A stretch of DNA of 64,000 nt, taken from JAIEPM01 sp964546815. Its GTDB lineage: Bacteria > Cyanobacteriota > Vampirovibrionia > Obscuribacterales > Obscuribacteraceae. This document shows, in pieces, positions 36,344 through 44,864 of the stretch (the first letter of the stretch is position 1; each line of letters starts with the position of its first letter). A program made the position numbers and the translations under genes. The notes below the pieces were generated by a model, which saw nothing but the letters and a program-made list of their open reading frames with translations, made no database searches and had not been told where the DNA came from. The DNA is taken from contig CAZJLR010000014.1 in assembly GCA_964546815.1 (NCBI GenBank), forward strand, positions 1 through 64,000, read 5' to 3'.

Positions 36344-37582
36344 ATGTCAAAAGACTCAAATTATGTCGTCATCAATGAATCTGGTGGACTTCCAATCAAA
36401 GCCTGGATAAAAGGCGTACAACTGGAAGACGCAGCAAAAGCGCAACTGATCAACATCAGTAAAATGCCTTTTGTGCACAAGTGGATAGCCGTAATGCCAG
36501 ATGTACATCTGGGCATGGGTGCCACCATTGGAAGCGTCATTCCAACATCAGGCGCAATTATTCCGGCAGCTGTAGGAGTTGATATCGGTTGCGGCATGAT
36601 GGCTGCTAAGACCAGCTTGAAAGCCAGTGACCTTCCAGATAACTTGCGTCCTCTTCGCGATGCGATTGAACGTGCAGTCCCTCATGGACGCACAGACAAC
36701 GGCGGGCGCAACGATCGCGGCGCATGGCAAGATATTCCAAATCCGCAAGCAAAAGCCTGGGACAATCTCAAGCCAGGTTTTGACAAAATGTTGCTAAAGC
36801 ATCCAAAACTTGCACACGGCAACGTGAATACAGTAAATCACCTGGGCACACTTGGCACAGGTAATCACTTTATTGAAATTTGTCTAGATGAAGAAGACAA
36901 CGTTTGGATTATGCTGCACAGCGGTTCGCGCGGAATAGGCAATAGAGTAGGTACTTATTTTATTGAGCTGGCAAAGGAAGATATGCGTCGCTGGTTCATC
37001 AACCTGCCAGACCAAGACCTTGCTTATTTAGCGGAAGGCACAGATCATTTCGATGACTATGTCGAAGCCGTTAGCTGGGCTCAGAATTTTGCACGCAGCA
37101 ATCGCAACCTCATGATGGAAGCTGTGGTAAATGCACTGGCTTCATGCACAGAGCTGCCTCAGTTTACACTCACAGACAGCGCTGTAAACTGCCACCACAA
37201 CTATGTCGAACGCGAATATCACTTTGGCAAGAAAGTATTTGTCACCAGAAAAGGCGCCGTAAGTGCAAAAGCCGGCGAGCTTGGAATTATTCCAGGCTCA
37301 ATGGGTGCATGTTCTTACATTGTGCGCGGCAAAGGAAATGCTGAAAGTTTTTCCAGCTGCAGTCACGGTGCCGGGCGCATGATGTCACGCACAGAGGCGA
37401 AAAAACGCTTCAGCCTGGCAGACCATGCACAAGCGACAAAAGGCATTGAATGCAGAAAAGACGAAGACGTTATCGACGAAACGCCTGGAGCTTACAAACC
37501 TATTGACGCCGTAATGGAAGCCCAAAACGATCTTGTTGAAGTTGCTTACAAACTAAGGCAAATTGTCTGTGTAAAAGGATAA
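36344..37582 (+). CDS. rtcB: RNA-splicing ligase RtcB
   Basis: RtcB joins RNA 2',3'-cyclic phosphate or 3'-phosphate ends to 5'-OH ends with GTP and manganese. All signature blocks are present: MPDVHLGMGATIGSV, VGVDIGCGMMA with the metal-binding Cys, GTLGTGNHFIE, HSGSRGIGN, and SCSHGAGRMMSR carrying the His that becomes guanylylated. The length of 412 aa matches E. coli RtcB (408 aa). A GAGGAG ribosome site precedes the ATG. No rtcA or rtcR gene is adjacent; a terminator separates it from the DHH gene downstream, so it is likely monocistronic and acts in RNA repair. Confidence 0.95.
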   Translation: MSKDSNYVVINESGGLPIKAWIKGVQLEDAAKAQLINISKMPFVHKWIAVMPDVHLGMGATIGSVIPTSGAIIPAAVGVDIGCGMMAAKTSLKASDLPDNLRPLRDAIERAVPHGRTDNGGRNDRGAWQDIPNPQAKAWDNLKPGFDKMLLKHPKLAHGNVNTVNHLGTLGTGNHFIEICLDEEDNVWIMLHSGSRGIGNRVGTYFIELAKEDMRRWFINLPDQDLAYLAEGTDHFDDYVEAVSWAQNFARSNRNLMMEAVVNALASCTELPQFTLTDSAVNCHHNYVEREYHFGKKVFVTRKGAVSAKAGELGIIPGSMGACSYIVRGKGNAESFSSCSHGAGRMMSRTEAKKRFSLADHAQATKGIECRKDEDVIDETPGAYKPIDAVMEAQNDLVEVAYKLRQIVCVKG

Positions 37583-37618
37583 AAGCTGCTCCGCAAGAGA
37601 AAAACTAAGCCCCTATCT

Positions 37619-37651
37619 GGAAAGTGCTCGTTTTTCGGGCACTTTCCTTTT
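37619..37651 (+). terminator. Rho-independent terminator of rtcB
   Basis: GGAAAGTGC and GCACTTTCC form a perfect 9-bp stem with an 11-base loop, followed by TTTT. Confidence 0.88.
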
Positions 37652-37747
37652 GCAGCGCGCGTAAAGCCCTTTGGAGGCTTTAAGTTTAGTCTGCCGAAAA
37701 ACCGGGCAGAAGGCAACAGAAGGCTTATACAGACAGGTTGAGAAGCG

Positions 37748-38716
37748 ATGACAATTTCACCCAATCCAACTCCAGATGCAGTCGAAAAGGCAACAAAATA
37801 TAGACTTGTAACCAGAAGCGATTTCGATGGTCTAGTTTGTGCTGTTCTTTTGAAGCACATGGACATGATTGACAACATTTTGTTTGTACATCCAAAAGAC
37901 ATGCAAGATGGAAAAGTTGAAATACACGAAAATGACATCACTACAAATCTGCCATATTGCGATGGCGTACATTTGGCGTTTGACCATCACCTCAGCGAAA
38001 CCATACGCAACAAAGACCAGAAAGATAATCACATTATCGACCCCAAAGCAAAATCTGCAGCCAGGGTCGTCTATGACTACTACGGCGGGCTGAAAACATT
38101 TCCAGCACGCTGGAATGACATGATGATGGAAGTAGATAAGGCTGATGCTGCTCAATTTAGCAAAGAAGAAATATTGAACCCACGTGGCTGGGTGCTGCTC
38201 AATTACTTGATGGACCCACGCACGGGGCTTGGACGCTTCAGAAATTTCCGCATTTCAAACTATAACTTGATGATGGATCTTATCGACTACTGCAAAGACC
38301 ACGACATCGATGAAATCATGAAGATGCCAGACGTCCAAGAACGCGTAGATTTGTACATGCAGCAAGCAGAGCTATTCAAAGCGCAAGTCGAGCGTTGCTC
38401 AACAATACACAAGAATTTGATCATTTTGAATTTAAAAAACGAAGAAGTAATTCACGCCGGCAATCGTTTTATGATTTATGCCATGCACCCCGAATGCAAT
38501 ATTTCAATTCACGTTTTATGGGGTCTCAGACAACAAAACACTGTCTATGCAATAGGCAAATCTATTATCGATCGCGGTTCAAAAACAAATGTGGGTGAGC
38601 TTTGCCTTAGTTATGGCGGAGGCGGCCACGAGAAAGCCGGCACCTGCCAGATCGAAAATGACAAAGCCGATGAAGTCTTGCAAGAATTGATTCAAAAAAT
38701 TACGGCAGACGGCTAG
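37748..38716 (+). CDS. DHH-family phosphoesterase
   Basis: The N-terminal DHH domain has RSDFDGL (D25, D27), and the name-giving D79-H80-H81 in AFDHHLSE. The C-terminal DHHA1 domain ends with the GGGGHEKAGTCQI motif. Members cleave phosphodiester or phosphoanhydride bonds in substrates such as pyrophosphate, nano-RNA, pAp or cyclic dinucleotides. The order of motifs is nearest to nano-RNase/exopolyphosphatase-like proteins, but substrate choice cannot be made from sequence. The 322-aa length is normal. It is bounded by the rtcB terminator upstream and a secreted small protein downstream. Confidence 0.88.
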   Translation: MTISPNPTPDAVEKATKYRLVTRSDFDGLVCAVLLKHMDMIDNILFVHPKDMQDGKVEIHENDITTNLPYCDGVHLAFDHHLSETIRNKDQKDNHIIDPKAKSAARVVYDYYGGLKTFPARWNDMMMEVDKADAAQFSKEEILNPRGWVLLNYLMDPRTGLGRFRNFRISNYNLMMDLIDYCKDHDIDEIMKMPDVQERVDLYMQQAELFKAQVERCSTIHKNLIILNLKNEEVIHAGNRFMIYAMHPECNISIHVLWGLRQQNTVYAIGKSIIDRGSKTNVGELCLSYGGGGHEKAGTCQIENDKADEVLQELIQKITADG

Positions 38717-38768
38717 GCTGTGCTAAGATCCAGACGTTTGGCTATATTCCAACGATGGAGAAAACTGC

Positions 38769-39104
38769 ATGAATAGAAAGCTAGCCTTGGCACTTGCGGT
38801 ACCAATGATACTTTGCGGTCTGCTTGGTACTCCAGCAGCTTTAGCGAAAAAGTGGACAGTAACACAAAGAATTGAAAAATTGTCCGCCGAAATCGATGAA
38901 GGTCGCAAGGCTAACGAACTTACAGTTAAAGAAGTAACTACATTGCAAGATATGGTTGCAAACATAAAAGTAAAAATGGAAAAAATGAAAGGCAAAAATG
39001 GCGGGAAGCTAAGTGGTCCTGATACAAAAAAACTCCAGGACGACATGACGGATATAAGCGTCAAAATGTTGAAAATGCGCCTCGACAACGTCTACGCGCA
39101 GTAA
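38769..39104 (+). CDS. Small secreted Lys-rich helical protein
   Basis: The 111-aa product has a clear signal peptide (LALALAVPMILCGLLGTPAALA, cleavage after residue 26). The mature part of about 85 residues is Lys-, Glu- and Met-rich and probably forms two or three helices. I do not recognise a family. GGAG lies 8-10 bases before the ATG, and a strong terminator follows the stop, so it is a genuine short gene. Confidence 0.78.
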   Translation: MNRKLALALAVPMILCGLLGTPAALAKKWTVTQRIEKLSAEIDEGRKANELTVKEVTTLQDMVANIKVKMEKMKGKNGGKLSGPDTKKLQDDMTDISVKMLKMRLDNVYAQ

Positions 39105-39139
39105 ACAGAGCCAATATTGCAAGCATATACAAGCCTCTT

Positions 39140-39172
39140 GGTCGATTCTTATAAAAGAATCGACCTTTTTTT
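39140..39172 (+). terminator. Rho-independent terminator
   Basis: GGTCGATTCTT and AAGAATCGACC form a perfect 11-bp stem with a 4-base loop, followed by seven T. It ends the small secreted protein gene. The rest of the 361-bp gap up to 39465 shows nothing I can identify. Confidence 0.93.
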
Positions 39173-39465
39173 ATCGACAATGCAAAAATATTTTTTCCTA
39201 TAAATATGATTGCGATCTTGCCGCCTAAAATACTCAGACCGCATCTTATAAGAAGCAGCAAAAACTCACCTTATCAGCGAAGAAACTGATGATTAGCCAC
39301 TCACGTCAACATGTCCTCAGCGCACTCGATCTAGCAAAAAATCTGCGGAACCAACAATCGATCATTTCGTCTCCACCGAAGCTGAAAGTGAATTAGGGCT
39401 GTTGAAATCCAAGTTCTTTATCCACCGCAGCTAAGCTTCTTCTAAACTACCATGCAGGTGATTTT

Positions 39466-40527
39466 ATGAATTACGATAAGAAAAAGTGGGCTGCCTTATT
39501 GCCGGCAGCTGCTCTGATAACAATGGCTGTAATGCCCATAGCAAAGGCTGGCGAGACAGTCATAACCAGAACATCTACGATTACGGCTTGCGGAAACTTA
39601 TTTGAGATTGACGCAAACGCAGCTGGACTAACAGCAGAACAACGTGCAAAAATCGTCCAGAAAAATCTTGACGATGCGCTTATTGCTGCAAGAGACCTAA
39701 CACCGTCCGCAGTGCGCATTCAAATGCAGAACAATAACCCTACAATAAGACTAGATGGCTCTTATGTTGTGACAGCCGACGGCAACAGCGCAGCTCGTCA
39801 CAATCTCACACAGATGCAACTGGCCGAAAAATGGGCCGAAAGCATCAGAGCCTGTATGGCTGACTCTGCGTCCATGAAAAAATATATGTCCCTGCTAACG
39901 GGCAGTCAAACTAAAACAGCAGCCACAGTAGTTAGCACGAGAGAGCAAATGGCAGTGCTCACACCAGACACCTTGCTTCCAATGACTTTGACTACTGACC
40001 ATGAAGGCGCTCGCGCTGATGTCGGAGATCTCGTGGAAGGAGTAATCAGCCACGATGTGCCACTAGGCCCCACATATGATGCCTACCTGCCAGCCGGCAC
40101 CATCGTTCGCGGAACTGTGGTACCAGCATCTGATTACAACAATAACACTTACAAATATCCAAAAGATGGTCTCAGTTTCAACTTTTTTGAACTTCGCACA
40201 CCAGATGGAAAACACATTCCCATCAACGCTCAAGTGCTTGGTGGACTGAACCGCTGGAGAAACATCAGCATTCAACCTCAAACAGCAGATTGCTGCGGTA
40301 AAGCAGTTTCGTTCAACGGTGATTCGTTTGTAAAAGTCAAAGTCCAACCGTCAAATTCAACCATCATCGGCAGCTGGAAATCAGCACCAAATGACCCAAC
40401 TACATTTATTCCAGCTCCGGCATTTGCATTCCAACCAGCTCATGATATCAACATCACCCATGGTGAGCCCATGATGCTTCACTTGAATGCAACCTCTGCG
40501 ATTGCTATCGCAGGAAGCAGTATGTAA
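39466..40527 (+). CDS. Secreted protein, member A of a three-paralogue family
   Basis: After a signal peptide (LLPAAALITMAVMPIAKA, cleavage near residue 28), residues 42-145 form a domain shared with the proteins at 40558 and 46889. It reads (L/F)TAE(Q/E)RAKI, then a DALIAARDLTPSAV helix, a strand pair, and LAEKWAESIRACM. I recall the same layout in the periplasmic N-terminal part of cyanobacterial MscS-type channels. Residues 170-340 are a beta-rich domain with GDLVEGVISHDVPLG, the LPAGTIVRGTVV strand and FELRTPDGKHIPINAQV, shared with member B only. Cys residues occur in the core. AGGTGA precedes the ATG. No enzyme motif is visible. Confidence 0.8.
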   Translation: MNYDKKKWAALLPAAALITMAVMPIAKAGETVITRTSTITACGNLFEIDANAAGLTAEQRAKIVQKNLDDALIAARDLTPSAVRIQMQNNNPTIRLDGSYVVTADGNSAARHNLTQMQLAEKWAESIRACMADSASMKKYMSLLTGSQTKTAATVVSTREQMAVLTPDTLLPMTLTTDHEGARADVGDLVEGVISHDVPLGPTYDAYLPAGTIVRGTVVPASDYNNNTYKYPKDGLSFNFFELRTPDGKHIPINAQVLGGLNRWRNISIQPQTADCCGKAVSFNGDSFVKVKVQPSNSTIIGSWKSAPNDPTTFIPAPAFAFQPAHDINITHGEPMMLHLNATSAIAIAGSSM

Positions 40528-40557
40528 CTTCGACTCGCAACTTATAGGTATTAGCTA

Positions 40558-41523
40558 ATGAAAAAAATAGAATTTAAAATAGCTCTGGCGAGTCTGGCAT
40601 TGCTAGCACTCCTTCCGGCGCAAAACGCATATGCAGGATTCAACGATGGATCCTCAGTCACAATGGGTGGCAAGCCCGTATTCTCAATGGCAGCAGACGA
40701 CGGATTTTCTGCTGAACACCGCGCACACATAACACAAGACGCTCTAGATAACGCACTGGTTGTCGCATCAAACCGCAGCCCCTCGGCCGTCACCGTTGAG
40801 CGCAGAAACGGCGCTCTCATCATCGCACTTGATGGCAAGAAAGTGGCAACGGTAGACGCAAACAGCGCAGCGCAAGCCAACAAAACACCAGAGCAACTTG
40901 CTGATGATTGGGCAAACAGCATTAAGAACTTCTTGGCTGACAGTAATAGCACAGCCAATTACCTGGCAACTTTGACAGGCAAAAATCCTGTTGAAGGCTC
41001 AATCGCCATCATAGAAAGACGCCTATACGCTCCTCAAGGGTTGGCATTCGGTGTGCATTTCTTGAAAGATTTGAGACCAGCTGACTTGCATCCTGGTGAT
41101 ATGGTAGAAGCGGTCGTAGACAACGACGTACCGATGGGTCACTATGTAATCCCGGCCAAAACAATCGTTATCGGGGAAGTAGTTGACACTGGTAATGACA
41201 CATACAAAATCTCATTTGTGAAAATGAGAACACCGAGCGGCACAGTCGTGCCGATCGATGCATACGTAACAGCCGAAGCAGTAATGAATGCAAAGGCACC
41301 ACATCTAGTTTGCACCTATGTAATTCCGTCAGGAACTGCAGTAGGCAAGCAAGCGTTCACAGGACGAGTACCGGCTAGCGTAGCTGTCGGAGCGCCAGGT
41401 GGAAAAGAAACCTACCTTGTGTTTAGCAAGGAAAGCGGCACCATCGTCGCTTCCCAACCTATGACACTTGTGTTCGAAAAGTCGATGCCTGTAGCAGTTA
41501 TTACACGCGACCACGCGATGTAA
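40558..41523 (+). CDS. Secreted protein, member B of a three-paralogue family
   Basis: It has a signal peptide (IALASLALLALLPAQNAYA, cleavage near residue 23), the shared domain at residues 40-140 (FSAEHRAHI, DNALVVASNRSPSAV, LADDWANSIKNFL) and the same C-terminal beta-domain as member A (GDMVEAVVDNDVPMG, IPAKTIVIGEVV, VKMRTPSGTVVPIDAYV). It lies 30 bp downstream of A in the same direction, so A and B are a tandem duplication and probably an operon. Sequence divergence is large, which means the duplication is old. Location is predicted to be periplasmic or outside the cell. Confidence 0.8.
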   Translation: MKKIEFKIALASLALLALLPAQNAYAGFNDGSSVTMGGKPVFSMAADDGFSAEHRAHITQDALDNALVVASNRSPSAVTVERRNGALIIALDGKKVATVDANSAAQANKTPEQLADDWANSIKNFLADSNSTANYLATLTGKNPVEGSIAIIERRLYAPQGLAFGVHFLKDLRPADLHPGDMVEAVVDNDVPMGHYVIPAKTIVIGEVVDTGNDTYKISFVKMRTPSGTVVPIDAYVTAEAVMNAKAPHLVCTYVIPSGTAVGKQAFTGRVPASVAVGAPGGKETYLVFSKESGTIVASQPMTLVFEKSMPVAVITRDHAM

Positions 41524-41564
41524 TCTCGACTATCAAATCGACTGTCTTACGAACGAAAAAGATA

Positions 41565-41602
41565 GAATGCCGGGGTGTAGCAATTGCTTCGCCCCGACAT
41601 TC
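41565..41602. repeat. Imperfect inverted repeat between member B and the Lys/Glu-rich gene
   Basis: GAATG-C-CGGGG pairs with CCCCG-A-CATTC, with inner AGC/GCT pairs and an AATT loop. There is no T-run on the plus strand. It may attenuate or process the transcript between the two genes. Confidence 0.55.
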
Positions 41603-41641
41603 GCTCGAAAAATGGAATCCGATCTAAAGCAGGTATCAATT

Positions 41642-41953
41642 ATGAAAGAGCAGGAATGTAACAAAGAGAATAAGACAGGTTCAGCCGCTCAAGGCGAAGT
41701 CTGCGATGACAAAGAAAAGAACAAAGGACAGAAGGAAAACTGCGACAAAAAACCTGGAGAGGCAAACAAAGATAGTCAAACTGCCGAAGCAGCCAAAGAC
41801 GACAAAGATGCTTCTTGCGCCGAAAAGTCAGAAGCTGAGTGCAATAAAGAAAAAGGCAGCAAAGAAAATAGCGAAGCCAAAGACAAAGATAAAGAATGCG
41901 CCTCTGACGCCAGTAAGTGCACCGAAGAGAAAGAAGAAAAATCAAAAGAGTAG
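41642..41953 (+). CDS. Small Lys/Glu-rich protein with regularly placed cysteines
   Basis: The 103-aa product is almost entirely Lys, Glu, Asp, Ala, Ser and Asn, with seven Cys roughly every 10-20 residues (QECNKEN, GEVCDDK, ENCDKK, ASCAEK, AECNKEK, KECASD, SKCTEE). There is no hydrophobic core or signal peptide, so it is probably disordered, possibly metal- or redox-binding. I chose the ATG at 41642 with GCAGG upstream; the longer frame from 41567 would start inside the stem of an imperfect hairpin (41565-41602). It is followed by a strong terminator. Coding is supported by the clean frame and composition but not by homology. Confidence 0.6.
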   Translation: MKEQECNKENKTGSAAQGEVCDDKEKNKGQKENCDKKPGEANKDSQTAEAAKDDKDASCAEKSEAECNKEKGSKENSEAKDKDKECASDASKCTEEKEEKSKE

Positions 41954-42001
41954 GATAGGAACCAGTCAAATTTGCCGTTTGCAAACATGATTGGTTCACG
42001 A

Positions 42002-42030
42002 GGGAGCTGCGTCCGAGGCAGCTCCCTTTT
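42002..42030 (+). terminator. Rho-independent terminator
   Basis: GGGAGCTGC and GCAGCTCCC form a perfect 9-bp stem with a 7-base loop, then TTTTCCTTT. It also faces the convergent end of the acyl-activating enzyme gene. Confidence 0.9.
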
Positions 42031-42047
42031 CCTTTGCATCCTATTGC

Positions 42048-44864
42048 TCAGGCGAACTTATCAATCGCGCGCAGTTTACTTGCTCGCCTACCCAATGATT
42101 GCACGCTGGAACGAAGTTGATTGGCAATACTTTCGGCAACAGCACCATTCTCGCCATCAGACTGCTCTCTGGCTTTTTCAGCTAGCTCTTTGGAGTTAAT
42201 TGCTTTGCCAAACAGCACATGAATCTCACAGAGCTTTGGAAAAAATGCTCCAGGCGGCAATGCCTCGCGAGTACCGTCTAGAAAAACAGGCACAACATCT
42301 ACATCAGAACTTTCCAACAACATACCAATGCCAGGTTTGAATCTTAGAAGTTTACCGTCAAGTGTTCGCTGTCCTTCAGGAAACCAAATCATGCTATCGC
42401 CGTTTTTCAATACAGCAGCACCGAGTGCTAGACTTGATACCAGGGAGCGCTTCGCTTCAATTGGAAATGTTCTAACCAGCCGGCTCATAAACGAATTAAA
42501 TGGATTGGCAAAAGCTATTCCTGCCCAGCCGGCAATTTGAGTTTTACTCAATCGCTCATATGGTATCGCGGCACAAAGAACCATGATATCGATGTAGCTT
42601 GCATGGTTGGGTATGATAACAATCTGTCCATCTGGGACGTCTTCCAATCCCAACGCAGTAACATTGAAAAGAGTACACATCAGCCAGTGGTTAAATGAAT
42701 AGAGTGATTTGCTCAGACTCTTTTCAAAAGGGGTCAATGGAGTAATCCAGTGCTTGAGTTTTTCGTCAATAAACTTCTCGGGATTCTCAACAGGAGACCC
42801 CAACTTGTTGCTCTGGTTTTTAGATGCGGCGACAGATTCGTTCAAAAGATCTCTAATGGTCTCAATTCTTGTAATTGCTTCTTCCCTGAGTTCCACTCCG
42901 GTATTTTGCATCATATCCATAGTTAAATTCATCCACTCGAATGAATCAACGTTTAGATCCAACTGAGGACTGCTATCCATTGTAAGTCCGCTATCAGGAA
43001 ATCTCTTTGAGAGCCATTCCCACACATGAAGAGCTGTGTCATCTGAAAGCAAAGCCCTATCTTCAGAACTCATTTCTTCGATAGACTGAGGACTAGTTTT
43101 TGCTTTGCTCTTACCTTTCTTTGCCGACTTTGATTCTTCGTACAAATCGTTGAGCTCGTGTCGTTTGAGTTTGCCCAGGTTTGTGCGGGGCAGAGGCTCT
43201 TGCACAATGGCAAAATCTGTAATTTTCAAGTGTGACGGCAATGATAAAGACACTGAATTCAAGGCGGACGCAATACTCTTCGACTGGTCTCCTTTTGCTC
43301 TTTCGGGGAAGACGAGGGCTACCAGTTTGTGCTCAACTTGCAAAATTGCAATCTCTTTTATACCTGGCGCTACAGCATATTTGTCCTCAAGATTTTCAGG
43401 CTGAATTTTCTTACCGCCTTCCATCACCAAAAGTGATGAAGCACGACCGGTGATATGTAAGTTGCCGTTTTTGAAATATCCGAGGTCACCAGTTTTAAAC
43501 CAACCATCATCGGTAAAGGCTTCCTTTGTTTTGTCTTCCAAATTCAGATAGGAATGAAAAATGTTCTTTCCGCGTGCCTCGATTTCGCCTTCCTCTTTAT
43601 TGCTTTCTGTTTCCTCGGCGCCATCTTTGGGGAGCCCTTGCTCATTATCTTGCTTCGGGCTAATACGAATTTCGACGCCTGGAATAGGCTTTCCTACACC
43701 TTCTAGATCGTGATTAGAAGGCACTCTTATCGCCAATAAGGGAGCAGTTTCAGTAAGTCCATAGCCAACTGATATATCCCAGCCTAAAGCTTGTAGTTTT
43801 AATGCAAGATCAGGATCTAAAGGCGCACCACCTGATGTTAAGGTCTTCAAACTAGGAGAGAATTTTTTCCGCAAAGGATAAAAAACCAACTTGCCAGGGC
43901 GTAAAGTACTTACCTTTTCGATTGTTTGACAGGACTTAAGCAACGCGTCAAAAAGCCAGCCACCCAGTTTGTTAGCATGCGTCTTTGATTCGATGCCGGT
44001 GTATAGAGATCGCAACAAACGAGGAACAGCAATCAACATTGTTGCCTGTCCTTCATTCATCGCCCGCATGAGTTCTGGACCAGTTAGAGACTCCGGCAAA
44101 ATTACCGGCAGACCTTTTTTAAAGCAGCTGAATAAGCCAATGTTTAGTGGATAAACATGGAAAAGTGGCAAGGGCAGCAACAATCGATCGTGTGGGCCTA
44201 AAATTTCCAGATTTGCAATTACCGAATCAAGCTGCATTATGATATTCGCATGCGTTAGCGGTACGCCCTTTGGCATTCCTGTGGTGCCTGAAGTATAAAA
44301 CAATATCGCGGCATCTTCAGGCGTCACATCCACAGCGACTGCATCTTCACGGTCTGACAGCAGCTTCGTCCAGGACATCTCGTTGCCGGCGTCTTCCAAA
44401 ATAAGCATCTTAAAATGGCGACGGGGACAAATTTCCCGAATTTTGGCCGCACCTTCTTCGTTTGAAAAAATCCAGTGCACATCACTGTCGAATACTATGT
44501 GGTTTAAACTTTCATCGTCTAAATGTAAGTCGACAGGAACAGCAGTTCCACCGGCGTAAATCACAGATAGGCATGCAATTATCCAATCTACAGAATTCGG
44601 TGCAGCGATAATAACTCGCTGACCTTTTTTCAAGCCATTATCTCGAAGACCAGAGGCTAGCTGCCTGACCTGCCTCAGCAAAGCTCTGTAGTTTAGCTCT
44701 AGAGAACCGTTCTTGTTAAAGCTCAGAACTGCCGTTTTCAGTTCAAAGGAATCGAATTCATCTATCAAAGCACGCAATGTGCGAGGCGAGTCTTCACTCT
44801 TGACCGATTCGTTTTGCCCACCATTGGAGGGAGTCTGAGCGACTGTATATTTAGGCGTATTCAT
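42048..44864 (-). CDS. Fused acyl-activating enzyme, acyl-carrier domain and PlsC-type acyltransferase
   Basis: The 938-aa chain begins with an AMP-forming fatty acid ligase (residues 25-560): P-loop FYTSGTTGMPKG at 189-200, VGYGLTETAPLL, and KTGDLGYFKNG. A disordered Lys-rich linker leads to a carrier-like domain at 600-690 with D640-S641 in LNVDSFEWM, where Ser641 could carry phosphopantetheine. The C-terminal 200 residues are a PlsC acyltransferase: NHASYID with H754 and D759, then FPEGQRT. The chain could activate a free fatty acid, hold it as a thioester and attach it to a lysophospholipid, like E. coli Aas but with a built-in carrier. Its ATG overlaps the patatin TGA by 4 bases. Confidence 0.88.
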   Translation of the reverse strand: MNTPKYTVAQTPSNGGQNESVKSEDSPRTLRALIDEFDSFELKTAVLSFNKNGSLELNYRALLRQVRQLASGLRDNGLKKGQRVIIAAPNSVDWIIACLSVIYAGGTAVPVDLHLDDESLNHIVFDSDVHWIFSNEEGAAKIREICPRRHFKMLILEDAGNEMSWTKLLSDREDAVAVDVTPEDAAILFYTSGTTGMPKGVPLTHANIIMQLDSVIANLEILGPHDRLLLPLPLFHVYPLNIGLFSCFKKGLPVILPESLTGPELMRAMNEGQATMLIAVPRLLRSLYTGIESKTHANKLGGWLFDALLKSCQTIEKVSTLRPGKLVFYPLRKKFSPSLKTLTSGGAPLDPDLALKLQALGWDISVGYGLTETAPLLAIRVPSNHDLEGVGKPIPGVEIRISPKQDNEQGLPKDGAEETESNKEEGEIEARGKNIFHSYLNLEDKTKEAFTDDGWFKTGDLGYFKNGNLHITGRASSLLVMEGGKKIQPENLEDKYAVAPGIKEIAILQVEHKLVALVFPERAKGDQSKSIASALNSVSLSLPSHLKITDFAIVQEPLPRTNLGKLKRHELNDLYEESKSAKKGKSKAKTSPQSIEEMSSEDRALLSDDTALHVWEWLSKRFPDSGLTMDSSPQLDLNVDSFEWMNLTMDMMQNTGVELREEAITRIETIRDLLNESVAASKNQSNKLGSPVENPEKFIDEKLKHWITPLTPFEKSLSKSLYSFNHWLMCTLFNVTALGLEDVPDGQIVIIPNHASYIDIMVLCAAIPYERLSKTQIAGWAGIAFANPFNSFMSRLVRTFPIEAKRSLVSSLALGAAVLKNGDSMIWFPEGQRTLDGKLLRFKPGIGMLLESSDVDVVPVFLDGTREALPPGAFFPKLCEIHVLFGKAINSKELAEKAREQSDGENGAVAESIANQLRSSVQSLGRRASKLRAIDKFA

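Noticed and set aside
36344..38716. Functional coupling of rtcB with the DHH gene
   Set aside because: A strong terminator lies between them, so they are probably separate transcripts.
42048..44864. Aas as the plain name for the fused ligase-acyltransferase
   Set aside because: The domain order differs from E. coli Aas (acyltransferase first) and a carrier-like domain is inserted, so I gave no gene symbol.
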